From positions 1 through 6,081 of the forward strand of contig SKHA01000177.1 of NCBI GenBank assembly GCA_007117185.1: DNA of 6,081 nucleotides, in the 5' to 3' direction. Source of the stretch: Spirochaeta sp. (GTDB lineage: Bacteria; Spirochaetota; Spirochaetia; DSM-27196; Alkalispirochaetaceae). A program made the position numbers and the translations under genes. Below are positions 1 to 5,189 of this stretch, piece after piece; position 1 is the stretch's first letter, and each line of letters starts with the position of its first letter. Below the pieces are notes generated by a model, which was given only the letters and a program-made list of their open reading frames with translations, was not told the DNA's origin and did no database searches.

Positions 1-1290
1 AAACCCTGCTGCGGCGGTGACCACGTTGGAGACAAACATGGCGTACCAGATGCCGTCCGGCCCCAACCCCATCCGCCAGGCCAGGAGCATCGCCAACGGC
101 ACCCGTATCCCCCACAACCTGATCACGCTCAGGACCATCACCGGCCTGGTGTTGCCCCCGCCCTGAAACGCCCCGTTGATCACAGTGAAGAGGGTAAAGG
201 GAACCACCGACACCGAGACGATGCGGAAGAGGGTTGCCCCGTGAACGATCACCTCCGGGTCATCCACAAAAAAACGCACCATGGAATTACCAAAGAAGAA
301 CGTCACCGTCATCGCCGGCAGGATGAACGCCAGCATCGACAGCACGCTCAGCCTCAAGACGGTCTGAGCTCCCGCAGGTGACCCCGCTCCCAGCTGCTGC
401 CCCACCAGACTGGCGGTTGCCCGGGACAGCCCGATCGCCGGCATATTGAACAGTCCGATGATCCGGTTTGCCACCCCGAACGCTGCCACCACCGCGACAC
501 CGAAACCGTTGACTACGCCCTGCAGAACGGTAAAGCCCAGGGCGGCGATCCCCTGGCCGGTAGCCAGGGGCAGACCGATCCGGACCAGCTGGCGCCACGC
601 CGGCGCCGAGGGCCGCAAGTAGCGGCGTTGCACCTGCAACTCCCGGCGCCCCCGCAGCAGGATGACCACCGCGATCACCGCCGCCACGGCGCGGCTGATC
701 ACCGTTGCTGTCGCCGCCCCGGCCACTCCCATCGCCGGCAGGGGGCCCAGCCCGAAGATGAACAGCGGATCAAGCAGTGCGTTCAGCACCACCGTCACCG
801 CCTGCACCCACAGCGCGGTCATGGAGTCTCCTACCCCCTGCAGCAGCGCCTGCAGGACAAAGAAGAAGAACATGAAGGGCATTCCTGCAAAGATGATCCG
901 CATGTAGATCCGCGTCGGGGCCAGTGCGGACTCGGGGACCTGCAGGAGTAAAAGAAGCGGCCCCGTCCCGGCGAGTCCCAGGACGCCAACAACCACCCCG
1001 GTAATGGTGACCAGAACCAGCGTCTGTGAGGCGTAAAAGTCCACCCTGTCGCGGCTGCCCCCGCCGTGGGCCTGGGAGATAAGGGTGGTCCCCGCCTGGG
1101 AGAACGCCATCCCGAAGACGCTGAGAAAGAAGACGACGTTGAACGCGATCGCCGGAGCGGAGACAGCCTCCGCGCCCAGCCGGCCGAGAAACCACGCGTC
1201 CACCAGGTTGTACATCATCTGCAACAGGTTGGTGAGCATGATCGGCGCCGCCAGGCGCATCAGTCGTGAGAAGAGGGCGTGCTGTGCCAT
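1..1290 (-). CDS. MATE-family efflux transporter (3' end outside the window)
   Basis: This is an inner-membrane antiporter of the MATE (multidrug and toxin extrusion) family, which expels drugs or metabolites in exchange for Na+ or H+. I translated 430 codons without a stop from the ATG at 1290 to the left edge. Family members are usually about 440-480 residues, so only a short C-terminal piece is missing. The protein is a run of hydrophobic helices, with eleven to twelve expected in the visible part. Family signatures are visible: YNLVDAWFLGRLG (residues 27-39), LNALLDPLFIFG (169-180) and FGVANRI (271-277). The two pseudo-symmetric halves are marked by matching QGVGDSM (151-157) and QGGGNTR (376-382). 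Asp31 lies where MATE proteins carry a conserved TM1 aspartate. No Shine-Dalgarno site precedes the ATG. The gene starts 14 bases after the stop of the GYD gene, so translational coupling is likely. The substrate cannot be predicted, and the NorM or DinF subfamily is not decided. Confidence 0.95.
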   Translation of the reverse strand, partial: MAQHALFSRLMRLAAPIMLTNLLQMMYNLVDAWFLGRLGAEAVSAPAIAFNVVFFLSVFGMAFSQAGTTLISQAHGGGSRDRVDFYASQTLVLVTITGVVVGVLGLAGTGPLLLLLQVPESALAPTRIYMRIIFAGMPFMFFFFVLQALLQGVGDSMTALWVQAVTVVLNALLDPLFIFGLGPLPAMGVAGAATATVISRAVAAVIAVVILLRGRRELQVQRRYLRPSAPAWRQLVRIGLPLATGQGIAALGFTVLQGVVNGFGVAVVAAFGVANRIIGLFNMPAIGLSRATASLVGQQLGAGSPAGAQTVLRLSVLSMLAFILPAMTVTFFFGNSMVRFFVDDPEVIVHGATLFRIVSVSVVPFTLFTVINGAFQGGGNTRPVMVLSVIRLWGIRVPLAMLLAWRMGLGPDGIWYAMFVSNVVTAAAGF

Positions 1291-1304
1291 CGGAACGGAA
1301 CCGA

Positions 1305-1598
1305 CTATTCCTGCATGATCTCCTGGGCCAGATTGTCGAAAAGGGCAACCGGGACGGCAGGAGCGCTGCGAATAGCGATGCCCGTTGCCTTGGAGATCGC
1401 CAGTGACGCCTGGACCGCCTCGCCGATACCGGGTAGTTCGACCATGAACAGCAGGTCGTCGTCGCCCAGGATCGCGTAGACCCACTTCAACGTTCCGCCG
1501 TAGCCGGAGATGATCTCCTCGGCTTTTTTGGTGCGCTTGGCGTCAATCTTCTTGATCGATTCAGAGGTGTAACGGCCAAAGAGAAAAAAGGTTGTCAT
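1305..1598 (-). CDS. GYD-domain protein of unknown function
   Basis: This is a 97-residue soluble protein that fits the small GYD-domain family end to end, with no signal peptide or membrane segment. The family's function is not established. What is visible is an N-terminal strand (TTFFLFGRY, 2-10), a basic helix (SIKKIDAKRTKKAEEII, 14-30), and a second strand region with LGDDDLLFMVELPG (44-57). The GDDD stretch sits where the family has its namesake G-Y-D motif. A helix follows (IGEAVQASLAISKATG, 58-73), then a C-terminal strand ending in APAVPV (79-84). The pattern resembles a ferredoxin-like alpha/beta fold, which suggests ligand binding or oligomerisation; that is inference. The ATG at 1598 has no Shine-Dalgarno site, but an extended -10 box ends six bases before it, so the message may be leaderless. 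It lies 14 bases upstream of the MATE gene and probably shares its transcript. Confidence 0.88.
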   Translation of the reverse strand: MTTFFLFGRYTSESIKKIDAKRTKKAEEIISGYGGTLKWVYAILGDDDLLFMVELPGIGEAVQASLAISKATGIAIRSAPAVPVALFDNLAQEIMQE

Positions 1599-1604
1599 GT
1601 CAGG

Positions 1605-1613
1605 ATTCTATCA
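1605..1613 (-). promoter_or_regulatory. Predicted extended -10 promoter of the GYD-MATE operon
   Basis: On the minus strand the sequence reads TGATAGAAT followed by CCTGAC and then the ATG of the GYD gene. TAGAAT matches the sigma-70 -10 consensus TATAAT at five of six positions, and the TG one base upstream makes it an extended -10. No TTGACA-like -35 is seen at 16-18 bases. Transcription starting about seven bases after the box would begin at or beside the A of the ATG, giving a leaderless message, which agrees with the absence of a Shine-Dalgarno site. This is a sequence prediction only. Confidence 0.5.
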
Positions 1614-1648
1614 CGGCCAATGGGAAAAGGATATCGTGGTCACGGCCG

Positions 1649-1657
1649 TGGTATACT
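1649..1657 (+). promoter_or_regulatory. Predicted extended -10 promoter of the kinase-receiver operon
   Basis: The plus strand reads TGGTATACT, an extended -10 (TGnTATAAT) with five of six matches in the hexamer. It is followed by CAAGAG and a GTG codon in frame with the kinase. No TTGACA-like -35 is visible at the usual distance. The predicted transcription start falls at about 1664, on the GTG itself. If this promoter is the main one, the upstream TTG at 1592 cannot be the translation start. This is a prediction from sequence alone. Confidence 0.5.
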
Positions 1658-1663
1658 CAAGAG

Positions 1664-3322
1664 GTGCTGAGTTTCCAGGCGGTGGAACGGGTTGCGTATA
1701 ATTTTTCTCTCGTGATTCTGGTGGTGTTCTTCTACTACCTGGCGCAGGAGCGGCTGTCCCTCTCCGAGTGGAAGAGCAACGTCTTCCTTGGCCTGGGTTT
1801 TGGTGCAACCACCGCTGTTTCCATGTTCCTCTCGGTACCCATCTTCGAGGGGGTCATCCTGGACTCCAAGATGGTTCTGGGGGTACTGGCGGGGCTCTTC
1901 GGCGGAGTGGTTCCTGCGCTTATCACCGCGGGCATCGCCAGCGCCACCAGGGTTGCCATCGGCGGGGTCGGGACCGTTCCCGGCATTGTAGGGCTGGTGC
2001 TGTCGGTGGCCGTCGGGGTGGCCCTGCGGCGGCCTCTGGCCAGGGCGGGGCGGCATCGATTCCTCTTTCTTCTTCTCGCTCCTGGAATCGCGGCGATGTC
2101 GGCGCAGAACCTGGCGGCGCTGGTGTTTATCCCCCTCATCGGAGCCGAAGCGACCGCGCAGATTCTGAGGTTGACCTTTCTCCCCTCTATTCTGGTGTTT
2201 ATCCCGGCCGCAGCGGCGATATCCTCAATGATCGCCTTTGTTCAGGACCGCAGCCGGGCCCACGCGGAAGTGCTCTCTGCGCGGCTGGAGCTGGAGGCGC
2301 GGGTACGCCAGCGAACAGCGCAGCTCGAAGCGGCCCGGGACAAGGTGGTGCTGGCGGAAAAGCTGGCATCGCTGGGACAGCTCACTGCGGGGATCGCTCA
2401 CGGCCTCAATACACCCCTGGCGGTGATTCTCAGCGCCAACCGCATACTGGTACAGGACCTTCAGGTTTCCATTCTGCCGATGGTACAGGTTGTTGCCTCG
2501 ATGACCCCCCGGCAGACCAGGGCGTTTGAGGCGCTGGCCGGGGCGTGTATAACTGCAAATCCCCAGGAGGTGACCCGGACCGAGCGCAGGAAGCTTCTTG
2601 CCCTTCTCGAAGGAACGTCCGTTGCGGGTATGCCCCGGCTGGCGGATCTGATCGGTGAATTCGGCCTTACCGATCTGCAGGAGGAGCTGAGTGTGCTACT
2701 GGAGATGGAAGACGCAGTCGCTGCTGCCGCAACACTTGCGGACCTGGGCCGAATGAGACGCAGTACGGTGATGATTGAACGGGCCACCGAGAACGCCACA
2801 GCGGTTGTCGGGGCGCTGCAGGAGTACGCCCGGACGGAAGCGGACGACCTGGTCGAGAACGTCGAGATTCGACGGGAGCTGGATCACGTCCTGCGCTTTT
2901 TCGATCACCGGATCCGTGGTAGAGTAGAGGTGGTGGTACAGGAAGAACAGGGAGTTGTGGTGCAAACGGTCCCGCAGGCCCTGCGCCACATCTGGATGAT
3001 TCTCATCAGCAACGCCCTGGACGCGATGCCTGCTGGTGGTGTCCTGCGCATTCTGGCGGAGTCCCGAAGGGACTACACGTATCTGGCGGTGGAGGATTCG
3101 GGAAGCGGAGTTCCAGAAGGGTTGCGCGAGAAAATTTTCGCGCCTCTGTTCACTACCAAGAGCGACGGCGCCGGTCTGGGGTTGGGGCTGGATATCTGCC
3201 GCAGGACCGTTGAGCGTCTCGGTGGAAAGATACAGTGTGTCTCCGCCGAGGATGGTGCGGGCGCCCGATTCGAAATAAAACTTCCGTGTAGGGGGAACAG
3301 ACGTGTCGATAGCAGCAACTGA
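1664..3322 (+). CDS. Membrane sensor histidine kinase with 5TM-LYT sensor domain
   Basis: This is a membrane-bound sensor kinase expected to phosphorylate the receiver encoded next. Numbered from the GTG at 1664 (552 residues), about six hydrophobic segments span residues 10-194. They include GVILDSKMVLGVLAGLFGG (63-81), typical of the 5TM-5TMR_LYT sensor family found in LytS. A coiled-coil linker follows (about 195-235), then the HisKA H-box AGIAHGLNTPL with His246. An insertion of about 100 residues (262-362, with TERRKL at 306-311) precedes the second dimerisation helix. The ATPase domain (about 400-542) has an N-box SNALDAM (Asn450), DSGSG (478-482), the F-box IFAPLFTTK and GLGLGL (504-509), so ATP binding looks intact. 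The residue after His246 is Gly instead of the usual Glu or Asp. The start is uncertain. GTG 1664 fits the promoter; GTG 1682 lies 15 bases after AGGTG; TTG 1592 gives 576 residues but overlaps the GYD start. The signal sensed is unknown. Confidence 0.92.
   Translation: MLSFQAVERVAYNFSLVILVVFFYYLAQERLSLSEWKSNVFLGLGFGATTAVSMFLSVPIFEGVILDSKMVLGVLAGLFGGVVPALITAGIASATRVAIGGVGTVPGIVGLVLSVAVGVALRRPLARAGRHRFLFLLLAPGIAAMSAQNLAALVFIPLIGAEATAQILRLTFLPSILVFIPAAAAISSMIAFVQDRSRAHAEVLSARLELEARVRQRTAQLEAARDKVVLAEKLASLGQLTAGIAHGLNTPLAVILSANRILVQDLQVSILPMVQVVASMTPRQTRAFEALAGACITANPQEVTRTERRKLLALLEGTSVAGMPRLADLIGEFGLTDLQEELSVLLEMEDAVAAAATLADLGRMRRSTVMIERATENATAVVGALQEYARTEADDLVENVEIRRELDHVLRFFDHRIRGRVEVVVQEEQGVVVQTVPQALRHIWMILISNALDAMPAGGVLRILAESRRDYTYLAVEDSGSGVPEGLREKIFAPLFTTKSDGAGLGLGLDICRRTVERLGGKIQCVSAEDGAGARFEIKLPCRGNRRVDSSN
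3290..3295 (+). promoter_or_regulatory. Ribosome binding site of the receiver gene
   Basis: AGGGGG lies seven bases before the GTG at 3303, inside the 3' end of the kinase gene. It supports the GTG as the true start of the receiver and therefore the 20-base overlap between the two genes. Confidence 0.7.
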
Positions 3323-3728
3323 ACGCGCAGCAATTCTGTGTGTAGACGACGAGCCGATCATCCTGATGGCGCTTAAGCAGGAACTCCGGAGCGCCTTCGG
3401 CGGGCAGTTCGACTACGAGACCGCTCGTGACGCCGAGACGGCGCTGGAAATGATCAACGAGCTTGCAGCCGAGCAGATCGAGATCGTTCTGGTGATCTCC
3501 GACTGGCTGATGCCGGGCATCAAGGGCGACGAGTTTCTGCTTCAGGCGCGAGCCAGGTGCCCCGGCACCTGCGCGATCATGGTCACCGGCCAGGCCGACG
3601 ACCAGAGCCTTGCGGAATTGCGTCGGCAGATGCCCGACGTGGTGGTGATCCGCAAGCCCTGGAGCGCCGATGCACTGCGCAACGCGGTACAGCAGTGTCT
3701 GGATTGTCACCCCGGGCGCGGGGAATGA
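3303..3728 (+). CDS. Single-domain CheY-like response regulator
   Basis: This is a 141-residue protein made of one receiver (REC) domain, the expected phosphate acceptor of the adjacent kinase. The acidic pocket is Asp15-Asp16 in CVDDEP. The phosphorylated residue should be Asp67 in ISDWLMPGIKG. The conserved Thr is Thr95 in MVTGQ, and the conserved Lys is Lys118 in IRKPW. All REC catalytic residues are therefore present. The domain fills the protein, leaving only about 20 residues after the KPW motif, so there is no DNA-binding, LytTR or enzymatic output domain. It must act through protein contact or pass the phosphate on. It starts with GTG behind a good ribosome binding site and overlaps the kinase gene by 20 bases in another frame, which implies co-translation. 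No other gene on this strand follows within the window. Confidence 0.95.
   Translation: MSIAATERAAILCVDDEPIILMALKQELRSAFGGQFDYETARDAETALEMINELAAEQIEIVLVISDWLMPGIKGDEFLLQARARCPGTCAIMVTGQADDQSLAELRRQMPDVVVIRKPWSADALRNAVQQCLDCHPGRGE
3710..3723. other. Small GC-rich hairpin at the convergent gene ends
   Basis: CCCCG-GGCG-CGGGG forms a five-base-pair perfect stem with a four-base loop just before the receiver stop codon. No T-tract follows on either strand, so it is not a convincing intrinsic terminator. It could act weakly in both directions between the convergent operons. The rest of the gap to 3778 shows no better candidate. Confidence 0.25.
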
Positions 3729-3778
3729 CCTCACCGACATCCTACTGTGGGCGATCCAATCCGTTTCTTCTGTTCTGA

Positions 3779-5164
3779 CTACTCCTTACCGTACTTCTTC
3801 CAGTGTGTTCCAAAGATCTTGTTCTCGTCCGGCACCACCGGCGGGATCGGCTTGGAGACCCAGGTAACGTTGCGGAAGTGCCAGTAGGAGATGTTCTCCG
3901 ATGAGGCGTTGCCTCCCCAGGTGCCGCACCCCAGGGTCAAAGAGAAGGGCATTCCGTTGTCGTAGTTGCCGCTGTTGGCAGCGCTCTGAGCCTGCCGGAC
4001 CATGATCCGGCTCACCGGTGCCTTCAAGCCCAGCTCCAGGATCCGCTCGTCGCTGGTGGTATGGATGCCACAGGAGTGACCGTAGCCGGAGAACCCGGTT
4101 ATATCCGTCACGTACTTCACGGCGTTCTCAAAACCACTGTATTTCCACAGGGTCATCACCACCGAGAGCTTCTCTCCGGCGAAGAGCTCTTCCGGCTCCA
4201 CCCGCTCTGCTTCCACCATCAGGAACGTGGTTCCCTCCGGAACGGCAAAGCCCGCCAGTTCAGCGATCTTCGTTGCCGGCTGGGCGACGATCTCCCGGTT
4301 GAGGGTGTGTCCATCCGGCCACATCTTCGCCTTCAGTTTTGCTTTCTCCTCGGCGCCGCAGAGGTATCCGCCGTGGGTGCGGAACTCCTTCAGCATCGCG
4401 TCGTATACCGTCGCCTCAATGACCACCGAGTTCTCGCTGGAGCAGCTGGTGGCGTTGTCGAAGGTCTTCCCCAGGAAGATTTTCTTCGCTGCGTCGGCAA
4501 GGTCGGCGGTCTCATCCACGATGACCGTGGCGTTGCCGGCACCAACCCCGTAGGCGGGGGTACCGCTGGAGTAGGCCGCCTTGACCATACCCGGGCCACC
4601 GGTGGCCACCACCATATCAACCGCCGCCATCAGCTCCTGGGTCAGCTCAACGCTGGGTTCTTCGATCCACTGGACCAGATCCTCGGGGCCGCCCATTTTG
4701 CGGATACCGTCACGCATCTTCTGCGCCGCCAACCCGGAACACCCCTTGCCCTTGGGGTGTGGAGCAAAGATCACCGCGTTGCGGTTTTTGAGGATCGACA
4801 GGCCGTTACAGCCAATGGAGGAGGTGGGGTTGGTCACCGGAATCAACGCTCCGACCACACCCACCGGCTTGATGATCTTGATCAGCCCCTTTTCGGGGAT
4901 CTCTTCCAGGACTCCCACCGATTTCACCCCGTGGAGGTCCCGCAAGGTACCGAGGATTTTTTTCTGGTGCTTGAGCAGCTTGTCCTCGTACACCCCCAGG
5001 CCGGTCTCTTCCCGGGCCAGGGTGGCGCAGGCGATGGCGCTTTCCATCTTATATACTTCCCAGCCCGCTGCGGCGATCAATTCATCGATCTGCTCCTGCG
5101 ACCAGTTCTCAACCTGCTTTTGTGCCGCCCGTGCCCGGGCCAGCTTTTCCTGTATTACGCTCAT
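3779..5164 (-). CDS. CoA-acylating aldehyde dehydrogenase, sulfoacetaldehyde dehydrogenase (SauS)-like
   Basis: This 461-residue cytoplasmic enzyme belongs to the aldehyde dehydrogenase superfamily, in the CoA-acylating group (EutE, PduP, SauS) that converts an aldehyde, NAD(P)+ and CoA into acyl-CoA. The catalytic cysteine is Cys241 in FDNATSCSSENS. The cofactor region is visible as IPVTNPTSS (108-116), ATGGPGMVKAA (187-197) and GVGAGN (206-211). FAGEKLS (328-334), YGHSCGIHT (361-369) and the C-terminal GNYDNGMPFSLTLGCGTWGG (399-418) resemble sulfoacetaldehyde dehydrogenase as I remember it. The substrate is not proven, and acetaldehyde, propionaldehyde or lactaldehyde remain possible. The N-terminus begins directly with the ALDH fold and has no extra helix like the microcompartment-targeting peptides of PduP or EutE. 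The ATG at 5164 has AAGGAG nine bases upstream. The gene follows the transaldolase by 25 bases and should use its product aldehyde. Confidence 0.93.
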   Translation of the reverse strand: MSVIQEKLARARAAQKQVENWSQEQIDELIAAAGWEVYKMESAIACATLAREETGLGVYEDKLLKHQKKILGTLRDLHGVKSVGVLEEIPEKGLIKIIKPVGVVGALIPVTNPTSSIGCNGLSILKNRNAVIFAPHPKGKGCSGLAAQKMRDGIRKMGGPEDLVQWIEEPSVELTQELMAAVDMVVATGGPGMVKAAYSSGTPAYGVGAGNATVIVDETADLADAAKKIFLGKTFDNATSCSSENSVVIEATVYDAMLKEFRTHGGYLCGAEEKAKLKAKMWPDGHTLNREIVAQPATKIAELAGFAVPEGTTFLMVEAERVEPEELFAGEKLSVVMTLWKYSGFENAVKYVTDITGFSGYGHSCGIHTTSDERILELGLKAPVSRIMVRQAQSAANSGNYDNGMPFSLTLGCGTWGGNASSENISYWHFRNVTWVSKPIPPVVPDENKIFGTHWKKYGKE

Positions 5165-5173
5165 TTCACGTTG

Positions 5174-5179
5174 CTCCTT
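5174..5179 (-). promoter_or_regulatory. Ribosome binding site of the aldehyde dehydrogenase gene
   Basis: On the minus strand AAGGAG lies nine bases before the ATG at 5164, in the 25-base gap after the transaldolase stop. This is a canonical Shine-Dalgarno site and fixes the start. No promoter or terminator is seen in the gap, so the two genes should be co-transcribed. Confidence 0.75.
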
Positions 5180-5189
5180 GGTTTTGTCT

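Larger units (their letters stand above)
1605..1657. repeat. Imperfect inverted repeat spanning the two divergent promoters
   Basis: The left arm is at 1605-1618 and the right arm at 1644-1657, separated by 25 bases. Read outward, the left arm is GGCCGTGATAGAAT on the minus strand and the right arm is GGCCGTGGTATACT on the plus strand, so 11 of 14 positions match. Each arm contains a GGCCGTG element running into an extended -10 box. The right copy of GGCCGTG lies inside the perfect palindrome CACGGCCGTG at 1641-1650. A related ACGGCCAA occurs at 1572-1579 and 1613-1620. The element could be an operator shared by both genes or simply part of the promoters. Confidence 0.5.

Noticed and set aside
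770..1348. Minus-strand open frame of 192 codons over the MATE region
   Set aside because: It is out of frame with the 430-codon MATE reading, which carries clear family motifs. Its arginine- and proline-rich product is typical of a shadow frame.
1592..1663. N-terminal extension of the kinase from TTG 1592
   Set aside because: The TTG overlaps the start of the divergent GYD gene, the purine-rich stretch directly abuts it, and the 24 extra residues do not look like a membrane or sensor segment. The predicted promoter lies inside this stretch. Kept only as an alternative start.
3710..3778. Intrinsic terminator between the convergent operons
   Set aside because: Only a five-base-pair stem is present and no T-run follows on either strand. 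It is listed as a weak hairpin and not called a terminator.
3779..5164. Aldehyde dehydrogenase as a bacterial microcompartment enzyme
   Set aside because: There is no N-terminal targeting helix ahead of the ALDH fold, and no shell protein gene is in the window.
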